Positions 1 to 12,600 of a stretch of 64,000 nt of DNA are shown here, piece after piece. How positions within the stretch are numbered: the stretch's first letter is position 1; each line of letters opens with the position of its first letter. The notes under the pieces are model-generated. The model worked only from the letters and a program-made list of their open reading frames with translations. It did no database searches and was not told the DNA's origin. Source of the DNA: Colius striatus (lineage: Eukaryota > Chordata > Aves > Coliiformes > Coliidae); contig NC_084771.1 of NCBI RefSeq assembly GCF_028858725.1, positions 9,824,915 through 9,888,914 on the forward strand, in the 5' to 3' direction. The position numbers were made by a program, and so were the translations under genes.

Positions 1-1674
1 TCAGAATTCAGCAGGTTCTTTGCTGCTGCTGTAGTAGTGAGTCAGTACAGCTCCTGCTTTGATTTACAAAATTGGATTTTAATCTCTTTGAAACCATTAT
101 GCTAAATCAATTTTTAACATAGCAGAGCATTGGAGGTACAAAGCCCCTCTTGTTCTCCAGTTGCTAACTCTTTGGATGAGTGAGCACCATATAAACAAGA
201 CTTAAATGGCATCTATGTGGCAGAGCTTTGCCAGTGTAGAAATACAGTTTTGCTCTGTTATGATGGCTAACTCCTGTGGTGTGGACAAAGAGAATACAGG
301 TAAAGCTGCATTTGCCATTGCTGGGTCATGCAGTAAAACCACAAGAGAGATGCAACTCAGAGCAACTGTACTTGTGTTAGTGGCTCCTGCTGTGGCAAGG
401 GCTGAGCAGGATGCAGGAGGGCTGCAGCACAGTGCTGGCTGTTTTAGGTGGCAGGAGGACTCCAGCACAGTACTGGGGGTTTTGGGGTCGTGTGTGTTGT
501 CCCCACCTTTTCCTTAGCCCATCTCCAGAGCTGTCAAGGCAGCAGGTGAATCACCCCTCTGATGTTTTGGATTTCTGGCAGCAATAGCAATTGGGCAATC
601 ATCCAAATCCAGAAAGAGCACTAATAGTAATGAATGGGAAGCTCACATGTGAAAGCAGGGCAGGAAGAGTTTTAAGACAACTCTGTATGCACCCATGCTT
701 GCTTTTGTCCTTTATCTTCCTCTTCCTTTCAGAAATCCATGCTATCCTACCATTTAGTCTTAGTGCAGGCTGAGGAGGGGCTAAAACCCTTATGAAACAC
801 TACATGTGGATCCAAACTGCAGCATTTCAGACTGCTGCAAAATTCAAGTTTATTCAGATCCACCATCCTTGCCTAGAGCCCATTTTGAGATGGCAATTTC
901 ACATCCTGTTTGTAATTCCCACCCAGCTTCTGCCCTGAACCCTCCAGGGAAGAAAATCTGGAAGAGATCCTTTAGAGGCTTTCTGACTTTAATTAAAAAC
1001 TTGGAGTGTGAGACCTTTCAGAAAACTTTGCAGAGGCTTTTTAACAGCCGTGTCACTGCTCCTGACCCCATCATTGTTTTTCCTCTCCTCTGGAAATAAC
1101 CTGGAAGATTCTGGTCTGTTTTAGTCACTTCTCAAGTGAAAAAGGGCAGGTGACATATGCCACTTGGCCAAGTTCACTTTTGTAAAACCCCAAAGTAAGC
1201 ATAAAAGCTAATTGCAAAATAAACTAGAGTTATGTGGGAAGATGAAGATAAATTTCTCACTCCCTTAACATCTCCTTTAGAAAACAATAAAGTGTTGCAA
1301 GATTTGGACAATTTGCTCCATAAGTTGTTTCATTGCCTAAAAGCTGAGGATATTAGTGAAACAATGATCCAGAAAGGAAGTAGTTGTGTTATCTGTATAT
1401 GATGGGTTAAATCTGTGGAAGACTCGCATTAGGTGTCAGTTTTTACAGCGTCAGAGTTACAGCATGGCAGTCGGTGTCAGCTAAAAGCAGAGAGCATGAA
1501 AACTAAAGCATCTCTTTGTATGTTCTTTTCCTTGCCACTGCAATTAAAAGGAACATTGCATTAATTTTTCTGCTTGTTGACTCAGGCAGTGCCATCATCT
1601 TGGGGGGTGCTTGTGGTGTGTTCAGGGCGGTGAGCAAAAAAGGTTCGAGGGTCTGGGGCGAGGACAGCCAAGGA

Positions 1675-1682
1675 TGACGTCA
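1675..1682. promoter_or_regulatory. Perfect CRE palindrome (TGACGTCA)
   Basis: The eight-base cAMP response element consensus bound by CREB/ATF factors occurs exactly once here, followed by a related ATGTCAGC sequence. A second copy lies 621 bases downstream. Sequence match only; occupancy is unknown. Confidence 0.35.
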
Positions 1683-2295
1683 GATGTCAGCATTCGAAAC
1701 GAGACTAAAGACTTTCTTTTTCTGGTGGTGAGGCTGCCAGTCTGAGTTTAACACTCTTTGTACTATACCATAAACAAATAGTCTTGACTCATGGAAACAT
1801 AGTGCTTGTGTTTCTTTTCCCATAATGTCTTTATCAAGTATTTCCTTCAGAAGATGGGAAGATGGTCTCTTCTGTCATGTCAAACATCCTCTGTCATGGA
1901 TTGAGGCCGGTGCTGGTGTTCCCAGAATTCATGGCTTGCCTCCTGAAACCCTGATGGAATGCTTTTCCTTTAGCTCAGCCTTAAACCAGGTCCTGCCAAC
2001 TCTTCTGTGTTTGGCTAAGGATGTGTTTGTCTGTGTGTATGGCAGTGCAGATGTAACACGCCGGACCAGGCAGCATGGAGATGTTATCCTGGGGGACATG
2101 TTCAGAGCAGTGTTGTCTCCATGTCCAGCAGCCAGGGCACCTAGAAGAAAATAGCAGAGGAGTACATTTAATGAAGCAAAGGGTGTGGGAAGGGATTTTG
2201 CCTTAACAAGTGAAATTTGGGTCGTCAAACCGAGCTGTGGTGGTGCTGAAGGCAAGAGGAGAGTCACGGGGGGGCCAGTTCAATCGTCGTGACCC

Positions 2296-2303
2296 TGACG
2301 TCA
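2296..2303. promoter_or_regulatory. Perfect CRE palindrome (TGACGTCA), second copy
   Basis: This is an exact full-site CREB/ATF consensus 621 bases from the first copy. The surrounding 2215-2305 stretch is locally CpG-richer than its neighbours. No TATA box or start site is evident nearby. Confidence 0.35.
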
Positions 2304-5300
2304 CACCAGCTTTCTGCTTATCTGGTTTAGTCTTTATTTCTGGTAGTTGAGCTGTTCCTACCTCTGCATACTCCCTTCCTTTTGAACAACACCGTAACTG
2401 AGATCCTAGAAGCTTTTTTTCTCTGTTGGAAAAACGTGGTTCTGGTCCCCATTTTAGGCCAAGGTGGTAACTTCCTCTCCCTTCTAAACAGCATTCATTT
2501 GACTTGAGAGTGAGCACATGAATTTGCTAATAATCTGTGATTATTCCATGCTAATCTTGCAGATGTAGAGGATGGCTCCTGTTGACACTCAGCAGATGAG
2601 TTATTAATTATTTTCCTTTGTATCATCTGCCCCTCAGGCCAGATTTCTCAACACCTTTTGGTCTACATTTGTTAGCTCTACTGTTCGACACTGATTAGTT
2701 CTTGATGCTCTCCTTTCTTGGTGCAGATAATATTGTTATGCACCTCCCAAAAATCATCCATTTCTTTTACTTGGCTAATGTTTTTTTCCTTGATAAATCA
2801 CCAGTGCCTTGTTTTGCAGGCTGGAGGATGTGTGATTGCCCCTTTTTGAGTAGGTAGTCCAGCTCCAGAGCAACCCAAGCTAAATCACAGGGTAAGGGCA
2901 CAGCAGAAGGCTAGCACAAAAGCCCAGGGTGACACTCAGACAGGTGAGAATCACTCTTAACCTTGCAGTATTGCCAGTGCTGGAATATATTAAAAAATAT
3001 CTTTCAGAATGCTGCACTGAACTACTCTGTTATGAGCCAGGATCCCAAAATAACCACCTTTCAGTTGGTAAAATAAATTATAAAAGTCTTTCAGATCCAA
3101 ATGTAATGCTTGGGCAAATTAATCCATTGTTGTATTGTTATAGTGCTCTAATCATATTTTTATATATCCCAGGAGTTGGAACTAAGAAGCATTTTGCTGT
3201 CATTGCAAACACAATAATAAGAGCAGTCTTAACAAAGTGACGTGTGCTAAGTTGACTTTTCTGCAATACATTTCAGCGGAAATTACAGATGCTTTTTACA
3301 TTTCATTATCATTAAGGTACAAATAACTTTCTTGTATTGAAAACCAGGCCTACTTTATCTGGTTTAATAATTATATTGAGGCTCATTATGGACACCTTGT
3401 TTGTAATTCTGGCTTTTCTTATTGAATTCTAAATGTGTTATTACAAAAGTATGTACTTTAACAGATGGAGGATATTATGGCAATGTTTAGTTCCAGTTGA
3501 TCTTTTCTAAAGAACACGCTGAATGATCTTGGGCTAAATAGAACCAAGTCAATGTCTAGCTTGAGTTTTTGCTACTGGAGTCTTTCAGGCTGCTTGGAGG
3601 GAGGCAGAAAGCAAGAAATATTGCTGGATTGAGCAGGACAGCTGCAAGAGGTGGGATGGTGAAGACCTTGTGATGAGGAAGAGATGTGGAAGCTGCTTCG
3701 CAGGCAGGGGAGACTTCACCAAGAAAATATCGTGGTTGATGTCAAGGTTGTCTCATTTGCCAGTGGGATATTGCTTTAATGGTGTTCTTTTTTTCCTCTC
3801 CAGTTTACATAATGAGATCAAGCTAATTAAACCATGTCTAGCTCTGGGAAAAGATCAAAATGTGAGCTCTTCTTATTTCTTTTTATTAAAACCTTCACCC
3901 TGTAATGGAAGATTATAGGAAGTACTTGGCTACCAGTGCATCATGCTCATCCCTGAGAAAATATAGCTCCCTTTATTTTTTTCAAATGATATGTCCTTGT
4001 TTTTACCTGTTTTTTTTCTTCCAGTTGATCACATTTCAGGAGCCTGCAAAAGGGGCACACTTGGTATGGTTGGGTAGATTGGGTGGAGGAGTGATAATAA
4101 GTAGATGCAGTGAGATGTTTTGTGCAAAAGCCAGCAACAATAAAACCCACTGAGAAGTGTCTTTTTCTGTGAAGTTGTGGAGTAGTTGCTTAGACCAGCT
4201 TACTTCAGCATGTTTCCTGTTACTCGTAGCTGACTGACCATTGCCGTGTGGAGACTCGTGGGGCTCCTTGAACCCCAAAACACCTTTTTACAGCCTTCCT
4301 GACTTTGAACAATTTTTTTTTCCCATCCAGTTTTGTTTTACTCAAAAAAAAAGGTATGGAGGGGAATGGCAATGTAGTGATTTCTATTGCAGGTTCAATG
4401 CAAATGTGGACTTGTTACACTTCTGTGGTTCCAGATGCCACACTGTCTTGCCCTTAGATGACTGTTGTTGCTGTCTTGCAGAGAGACTGATCCAGCCTTG
4501 GCAGTCCAGAGTCCTCCAAGGGATCCTCCTCTTTTCCTGAGCCCTGCAAGGGTCTCAGTCCTCCCCTGATGTGGATGCCTGGGAGTGTGGTTGGGGGGCA
4601 TTGGCAGTGTCTGGCATGGCCTCCAGCCATCGCAAGTCTGGATTATGAGAGGCTTTCCAGGCAGATATTGAGGCAAGGAGCTATTGCCAATATTAATGTA
4701 TTACTGTATTAGGTCATGCTAATTACACTTTAAACAGAAATGATTTCAGAAGGATTGAGAGGCAGTGAGGGCTCTCCCATGCCTCTCCCCTTGCAGAGGA
4801 GGCAAGGTTCAAGTATTATTTTTCCTTCCATAGGGGAGGAACAGCTGCGTCAGGGCTGGGAAGTAAGTTTACACTGATTGAGTTGAATTGCAGAGTGCCT
4901 TTTAGCTTGCATTCAAATCACGGCAATTTCGCTTCCCTCTGTGACAGAGCAAGGAGCTCTCCACTTTGATCGTTGATGTAGACTTGGAGGGAGGGGAGAA
5001 AAAAAAGAGAAGGGAGGCTTTTGTTTCAGGCATGTCGTGTTTTTCCCCACCTTGACAGGGTGTCAGCAGTAGCTGTGCTGTGCCAGCATCGCACACCCCA
5101 CGCAGAGCCCCCCACAGAGCGTGGAGGGGGGGATCGGGGCGTGTGGAGGGACCCGTTTGTGTCTCCTGTGTGATCCTCCCTGCACCAAGTGCTGCCTCGT
5201 CGGCCACTGCACCATCTCCTGATGAACAAATTGGCTCTGTGTGGAAGCAGAGCTTGATCTGAAGCTAGCAGGGTTCACCACGAACCTCTCTTTGGTGGGT

Positions 5301-7737
5301 TTGAAGATAACACCCTGTAAAGAAACTGTTTTGTGGTGGTTTGTTGGGTTCGTCTCTGTAAGATCTTCAAATGTATTAGGGTTAATGAAATCAGTGAAAT
5401 TGGGAAGCGCTGCCTGTGATGGACAGATGGCCAAAAGCACTTGGAAGTACAAGTGGTTTTGCAGCAGAAGGAGTGCTGAGATCTGGCTGATGGGTGCCGT
5501 GTGCTCTGGGCATGGAAGAAGGAGGGAGCACCCTGCTCACCAGCCCCGGTGGGGTGATGCCAGTTTGCTGCACCTCACGGTTCCCTTCCTGTCCTCGCCC
5601 TGTTGTTACAAATCCAATCTCTTCCTTTGATACAGCCTTCAAGCTCCCAAGTAACATTTCTTCTTTTAAGTCAAGCAGTCCTTGTCATAATTAAATATAT
5701 ATGTGTGCTTGCTTTTCCTGATCAGCAGCTCACTGAACACACTTAATAATGTTTTTTTGCCGTATTTCAGTGGTATGAATGTACATGAAAATTACAGCAA
5801 AGGCATCATTTTTTTAACAGCTGTGTTTAGTTGAATAACAGATTTAGAAAGTGCAGACTTTAATTAATCTGTGTTTTCTGCTGGGATTTCAGCACCATCT
5901 GATTTACTTTTCATGGCTGAAAAGTGTAATTGTAGTTTTTCCCTTTAGCTGCAAGTTTATCCTCCCAAGAAATTGATTTGGTTCTTCTTTTTTTCTTAAA
6001 GCAAATTCAATATCAAACTAATGGTACCTGGTACACAACACAGATGATGCACTCACTCAGACTGCTCTGGGGCAGGGTGGAGGACCAAAATCTGTCAAAC
6101 AGCATGGAAATGCTGCATTCCCTCCTCTTGCTGGATGTCTCAGCGAGCCAGGCTGTCTCGACCCTAAGGCAGGGTTGGAAGGGCTGAGCTTTCAGCCTGC
6201 AATCCACATGCTATTCCCTACACTCAGGCTGGGGATATTTTGCTGCCTAGAAGGTAAGGATGAGTGTTACTGGAGGAACCTCCAAGCAGGAAGGATTTTC
6301 CCTATGTTTAATATCATTTTTGCTTCAGTTGCAATTAGGGTAAGAGGACTCTCCCTCTCTCTGCTTGCACAATGTTTTTACAATGAAGAGCTTGTGTGTG
6401 TGGCTGTTGCTGCAACTCTTCAAATGTTGCCCAAAAAAACTCTCTGCAGGGATGTGCTGGTGGATGACTGGAGTTTACGTGCAGAGTGGTAAAAGCAAAG
6501 TCACTGGCTGGGGAGCTGTGATGATAAATTGCATTTTATCATGCACTGTTGATCACTCGTTACTCCATCTCTGTCAGGATGACTGTGAGTGTTGCAAACA
6601 TGCAGAGAGAGACCTTCAGTGGATCTTATTTGGGATTTTTCTGTTAAAAACAGCTTGCCATGGAAATACATCCTTGTCCAACCCCTACTTTTGCCCTGGG
6701 ATGAGCTGCCCTAAGCTGAAGGTGAGGATTTATGCCTGGTTGTGGTCAGAGTTGCTCTGTCAAGTTGCTTCTCTCAGTGTCTCTGCCTGCTTTGGAGAAT
6801 TTGCAGAGTAGTGGCTTTATCGTGCAAACCCTTGTGTGAACCAGCCTTTTCTGGTGCAAGAAGAGCTGCTTAGACACTACATTAATAGTGATGTGCTAGA
6901 TCAGAGCCAGGTTAGGGGGAAGGAAGTTTTTTTACAAATGAAGGGCATTGCTTGCACTCTGTGAGGAAGTCTGTGTCATTTTAGTTAGATGTACTCTTCC
7001 CCCATTTTTATTGTATTAGGTTGGCATGGGTTTTGATGTCTTAAGGGCTTTGTGTGCAAAGCCCACATCGTCTGGAGAGAAGCAGTGCATTTAGATTCAG
7101 AGTGTAACCTTAGGATGGCTGCTAATCTGAATGAGATAAAAAACCCCCTAAAATCTTGATGGGTTTTAAAACTTATTTTAATTAAGGTTTTTCCTTTCAT
7201 CTCACCAAAGCCCTGAATTAGCTCCTTCATTCTCCCACAAATACGAACAGTCCCTGCTGTGTATAGACACTTTTGCACACACAGAGCTTCAGCAGAAGGG
7301 ACAAACCCAGATTCAGAAACACATATGCCAGTAGTGCTGGGGGAATTAAAGCAGGTTTTGTACAAAGCAAAAAAAAAAGGCTGAACCATCCAGCTGCCTA
7401 TAAGCTGGAGGAAGCTTAGATTCTCCAGCAAAGTCCTGTGCTCTCCAAGCTTCTCTGTGGAAGAGTGTGGGCCTGGGGTAGCTGCTGTTATCAGCAGATT
7501 TCACCCAAGTTGTTTGCTGCTCTGTAGTGGTTTATCTGTACTTTTGTGCCTTTTTTTTTGGTGCTGAGCATCCTTGAATGCTTTTGCACAACTCATTTTT
7601 CTCCATGTATGTTGCCTCTGGTGAGGTGTGGGAGATGATGCTTGATGGAGCTGGTCACAGGACGGACTTGGGCCCAGGGCTGCCTGACTGGGAGATGATG
7701 CTGTGAGCTGCTCAGGGCATCTTGGGTTTACAAGACA

Positions 7738-8586
7738 TTACAGAACCACAGAATGGTCAGGAGTGGAAGGGACTTCTAGAGCTGCTCCAGCCCAACTCCC
7801 TGCTAAAGCAGGTTCCCCTCGCTCAGGGGCACAGGAACGTGTCCAGGTGGGCTTGGAAACCTCCTGAGCAGGAGCCTCCACACCCTCCCTGGGCAGCCTG
7901 GGCCAGGGCTCCCTCACCTCAACAGTAAAGTAGTTTTTCCTTATGTTTAATTGGAGCCTTTTATGTTCCAGCTTGTGTCCATTATCCCTTGTCCTGTCAC
8001 TGGGCACCACAGAAAGAAGTGTCACCCCATCCTCCCAACATCCACCTTTTGGGTACTTAAAATTGTTGATGAGGTCCCCTCTCAGCCTTCTCTTCTCCAG
8101 GCTGAACAGCCCCAGTTCCCGCAGCCTTCCCTCCTCAGAGATGTTCCATCCCCTCAGCATCTCTGTAGCCCTGTCCTGGCCTCTCTCCAGCAGTTCCCTG
8201 TCCCTCTTGAGCTGGGGAGCCCAGAACTGGACACAGGACTCCAGATGAGGCCTCACCAGGGCAGAGCAGAGGGGGAGCAGAACCTCCCTCACCCTGCTGC
8301 TCACACTGTTCTTAATCTACTCCAGGATGCCATTGGCCTTCTTTCCCATGAGGGCACATTGCTGGCTCATGTTTGCTGCCCACCAGAACTCCCAGGCCTC
8401 TCTCTGCAGAGCTGCTTTCCAGCAAGTCACTCCCAGCCTGTCCTGGGTCATGGGTTGTTTCTCCTCAGGTTATTCCTCTCCCAGACTCTGCACTTGCCCT
8501 TGTTGAACCTCAATGAGGTTCCTCTCTGCCCAGCTCTTGAGCTAGTTGAGAATGGCAGCACAGGCTTCTGGTGTATCAGCTACTGG
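7738..8586 (-). mobile_element. CR1 LINE fragment, longest copy in window
   Basis: Reading the minus strand, this is a 5'-truncated CR1 ending in the CR1 tail (ATTCTGTG-like at 7745-7755). A minus-strand frame (7738-8304) still encodes the C-terminal part of the CR1 reverse-transcriptase ORF, with recognisable LVRPHLESCVQFWAP, RLRELGLFSLEKRRLRGDLI and VVPSDRTRDNGHKLEH segments, and reads on through the usual end into the tail. The part from 8305 to 8586 matches more 5' CR1 sequence but is broken. It is a dead, truncated insertion. The plus-strand open frames over it are antisense shadows. Confidence 0.9.
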
Positions 8587-8994
8587 TGAGATTTCAGCTA
8601 AAACCACAGTATTCACTCACAACATTTTGGCCTTGATGAGTTAGTGGTTTGCAACAAGAAATCCTCTAAAATAGCTCAAATCTGAAGCTCTCACATGCTT
8701 TCCTTGCCATGTGAGGTTTTTTCTGGGCATCACTTGGTAAAAGCTGGTGAGGACGCTTGTCTGGAAGGGAGCAGTGGGACTGTGGATCCCATCACCACAG
8801 GGCAGTCCGGGTGCAGCTGTACATTCCCTTCCCGTGTGCTCATGAGCTCCGAGAGCCCATTTGGAGAGGTTCTTTGGCAGGGTCACCCGCTCACTGCAAA
8901 GTTTTGGCCTAGGCACCGTGCCAGCCCAGAAGCAAGGCTCACAAATAATCAGAAATCAAAGGAGCCACCTGCACACCACAGGGAGCTGCTCCCC

Positions 8995-9129
8995 GGGTGG
9001 TGAGCGAGCTTTGGCAGCGCTCAGCGCCGCGCCTCGTGCCGCAGCCCCGCTTCCCAGCGCGCCGGGAGGGAGTCGCTCCCTCCCTGGCCTCATCCTGCCC
9101 TCCTTAAGAGATTTTCAAAGGGTTATGAG
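8995..9129 (+). promoter_or_regulatory. CpG cluster followed by a splice-donor-like site (candidate first exon)
   Basis: Bases 9010-9075 contain roughly a dozen CpGs in GC-rich sequence, standing out from CpG-poor surroundings. About 55 bases further on, TATGAG|GTGAGA at 9124-9135 is a good 5' splice site. This arrangement resembles a short CpG-type promoter with an untranslated first exon, on the same strand as NEXMIF. There is no TATA box, and the transcription start cannot be placed. It may instead be an enhancer or nothing. Confidence 0.3.
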
Positions 9130-9442
9130 GTGAGATCATGGCTGGATGGATGTGCCAAGACCCTGCTTCATCTCAGGGAGATCCATGGGGGAAGCGTGGA
9201 GAGCGAAGAGGCTGGGCTTGGAGCATCTTTGGGGATGGTGATGCTGCGGCAGAGGAGAGGGGACAGCCTGGCTGAGCCGAGACTGTCACGGTGTGAAATT
9301 CCCTCTCTGAGTGAAGGGAGTGCTCCTTTGGCTGTGGGAAACCTTTGGGCTGCATCACCAACAAATAGCTGGGGAGGAAAATTAGGTCTTTTTAAAGAGC
9401 ATTTTTATCCTCTGCTGGTTGGTAAGAATGGACCCGGCGAGC

Positions 9443-9462
9443 GGGAGGGAGGGAGGGAGGGA
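9443..9462 (+). repeat. (GGGA)n microsatellite, G-quadruplex capable
   Basis: Five consecutive GGGA units fit the canonical four-G-tract quadruplex pattern with one-base loops. The repeat sits in the GC-rich patch that follows the CpG cluster at 9 kb. Confidence 0.85.
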
Positions 9463-9599
9463 GGCAGAGGGGTGGCGTGATATGCAGATGCCTGTGTCAC
9501 ATGCACACGCACTGGCTGCACTCCTCGATGTGTTTTCCCCCAGCTCGGGGGCTGGCAGCTCGTGTTCTTACTTTAGAGGGCAGATAGTATTTATTTTGG

Positions 9600-9662
9600 A
9601 GAGGGAGGGAGAGAGAGAGCGAGCGTGAGATGTGCATGAGCCCGAGTGCATGCGCAGAGTGG
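9600..9662 (+). promoter_or_regulatory. Purine-rich (GA)n tract and NRF1-like site
   Basis: A GGGA/GA-repeat tract (9600-9622) is followed by alternating purine-pyrimidine sequence ending in GCATGCGCA at about 9648-9656, which matches most of the NRF1 palindrome. GA tracts and NRF1 sites are common at CpG promoters. This supports, weakly, the idea of a regulatory region spanning 9.0-9.7 kb. Confidence 0.25.
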
Positions 9663-12600
9663 CTTGTTTTTTATGTCTAAGGAAGATGTACTAAATCACA
9701 ACTCCCCTCCAGCCCCTCGCCACCCCACGCCTGTAACGCCTTGGAAACATTTAGCCCAACAGATACAATTTTTGGTCCTATCAGCCTTGATAGGATGTCT
9801 TTTAAACAGCTGGCAAGGGAAATTGCCATTCTTCTGAGGGTGTAGTAGGGGATTTGGTGGAGTCCCTTCCCTCTTCCCAATGCTGGAAGGGAAGGGGAAG
9901 CTGCTCTTCAAATCACCAGCCAAACACTGGGAAGGGGAGCTCACACTTGCAAAGCCAGGCCAAAAATGGAGAATCTTTATAGTGTACAAGCGTTACCTAT
10001 AGCTATACACCCTTCTCAAAGGCTGTTTATACCCTTTCTTTAGTGCTGCTGGCTAGAGAACATTTTGATGTTAGCTGTTTTCAGTGGCGTGGGGCTGTTT
10101 CTCCAGCCCTCGCCCGATTGCAGGACTGATCATTTCCAACACCACTGCTGAAAGACGAAGGCAACTCGTGGGCTGTGACCTCCGTGTTGCTTTTCATTCC
10201 TTGTAGTGTAAAAGGGGAAGCTGCTGTTGAACGTGTTCTTTTTCATGCTCACATAACCAGCAGAGACGGCAGCAGTGAGCGAAGGGGTGAGGCTGAGGCA
10301 CCGGAGCGCTCCTCTAATTGGGATGGTTAACGCAGTTTGTCACTTGGGTGCCTGATGAGCGGCACAACGGTACCTTTGTCTCTTGTTAGATGAGGTGTGA
10401 TGGTGTTCACAGGGTGGATTTAATTTGCTGCCATCAGAGGAATAAAGCTGTGTTTAGGGGCTGTGTTTTACAGGGGAGCATTCCTCCCTGTGAAGGTGAT
10501 GACACTCGGGCGCTGCCTGGGATGGAGCTGCCGCCGCCATGCTCCATCTTTGACAGCAACAGTTCTGTTCTTCCCTTCTACTGAACTGGAGACAGTGCTG
10601 TTTCACTCCCATCTGTCCTGCTGCCGTCATACCAGTGTCATGGCTGTGAAAGCCAGGTTTGCATCTCGGTTGCCAGTCGTTGCAGTGAAGGGGAAAAGGG
10701 GATGAATATGCCTGATAACAACAGGGTTAATAAGAGCCCTCGGTTTCTATAGCTGAAGGGGGTTGCATCAAGGGTCAGGTGTAAGTTTTGTCCCCGTTTC
10801 CCACATTGTGCAGTTGATCAGGAGTGGTGTAGGGCTATTTTATTGTTTCCAGGAGCACTGGACCCAGCCACCCTGCTGGAGGTCGCATGCTTGGCTCGCT
10901 GCATCATTGATCCAGCCTGCTACAGCAAATTCGTTATTCCTCTTAAATGTGGGTTTGCACTTAGAAAGCAAACAATCTTTTAACCTCTCAGAGGCTGCAA
11001 GCAGCAAAATTAGTGTCTTTTGTCATCAGGGATGGTGTCTTTTTTGATCACTCTGGGAATAGTGTGTGGATTCAAGGGAATGTGCAACAAAGTGCAAAAA
11101 AAAATCCAACAAAGAGGGTTTGAGAGCAATTTGAAAAACAAAAAGCACCACAGAAAAAGGGAAGGGACTGCAGCTTCCTGTGCACTGGATAATTGGGGCT
11201 GGCTTCTCTGCGGTGGCTGCAGTTCCATGTCACTCCTGTGACTGGCTTTGGAAGCTGAATGTGAGTTTTCCTTCATTCTCACTGTAAAGTTTGGTCTGTG
11301 CCGGCCAGTGTCAGTGTGCTGAGTTCATCAGCCACCTCTTACCTGGCGGTTTTGCAGTCGGGGGCATTTGCTTGTGGTAGGTGATCAAAACCAACCGCAT
11401 TGTCTTTCAAAAAGCTTCGTGTCCCATTAAAATACTGACATCGTGCCTGAGATTGGGTTTGCTTTGAGAAATGCTGAGGTAATGGCTTTTATTTCCACGA
11501 GGCTTTTCCCCAGAGGAGTCTCCAGGACTGCAGAGTGTGTTCGAGTTCGCTCTCTTGCGTTTGATTTTTGTCTCCCTGCTGTTGTGGTCTCTGCTTTTAC
11601 AGCCCTTTCTTTAGAAGGTGTTTTAGTGATCCCATGGCGGATGTGGTGGCCGTGTGCTGCAGGTCTGTGGTGCAGAGGGAGAGCTGCTCCTCGGAGAGTG
11701 GAGGTGTGCATGGGACAGCTCTGATGCGGCTTTTCAGTCAGCATGAAATCGGGCAAGAATGTTAGCTCAGAGTTAGTGCTTGGAGTTGGCCACCTCCTGC
11801 AGTTCACCTGCTAAAAACAGAAACAGCAACGCTACACTATCACAATTGAGACTGAGAGCATTTCTTATCCCAAGCTGAACTTGTCCAAAGTTGCCTGCAA
11901 GTTGTCTGTGCCTCGGCCTCTCGCTCGCTGTGCCCGCAGAGGCAGAGCCAGCGGATGCTGCCAGTGGGGGAGATTCGGGTTCCTGGGCGATGCTTGTAAA
12001 CCCTCTGCTTTTCTGTTTCCCTTTACATGTGCCACTTGTCCCTTCTGCAACGCCCACAAGGAGAAGGCGACTTTCTTATCATTATTTTTTCCAGAAAGAG
12101 CCTTCCGACTCCTCCTGAACCTGCGAATGGATTTCTCAACCTCCAGCCATCTGAGGTGTAAATGAGATAGGAGAGGGGCCTTTGCATGAATCCTCTCAGC
12201 CTGCCAGCAGCCCACTGTCTGCCTGCTTAGTTTTGCATTTTTAGTTCCATAGCATGGATTTTCTTTAAATTATTCCCTTTTTTTTTTTGAATGCCCACCC
12301 AATCTGTTGCTAATTACCTCTGGTGCTGTTGTTTGTGTCGGGAGGTGCAGCCGTTGAGCTGCACGAGGGGCAGGGACCCCCAAATTCCGAACAATCATGA
12401 TTTACTGTGCGGCTTGGGCAAAGTGCATTTGTTGCCTTGGAAACAAATAGCAGCAGTGAACAACTAAATGAAATTTATGGAATCAACTTCAATAAATCTT
12501 GATGATAAATGTGCAAAAACATACACAATTTGATGAAGATCTACAGTATGCAGATGTGAAGGATGATAGTAAGTTATATAACAGCTTCAGCTATGATTTT

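Larger units (their letters stand above)
1..7737. other. Non-coding unique sequence
   Basis: No gene is recognisable. Open frames are short, overlap in several phases and look like chance. A CTG-like stretch lies near base 25. Two perfect CRE palindromes are listed separately. The segment at about 2930-3480 is AT-rich and repeat-free and includes a 103-codon frame (2929-3240) without family resemblance; it could be conserved non-coding sequence. Probably upstream flank or 5' intron of NEXMIF. Confidence 0.6.

Noticed and set aside
2287..2304. Sequence resembling a retroviral primer-binding site (about 14 of 18 bases like the tRNA-Trp type).
   Set aside because: A match this loose is expected by chance in 64 kb on two strands. 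There is no LTR, no AATAAA signal upstream and no gag/pol sequence downstream. The CRE palindrome explains part of the match.
7951..8589. 212-codon plus-strand open frame.
   Set aside because: It is the complement of the CR1 element at 7738-8586, whose minus-strand frame matches reverse transcriptase.
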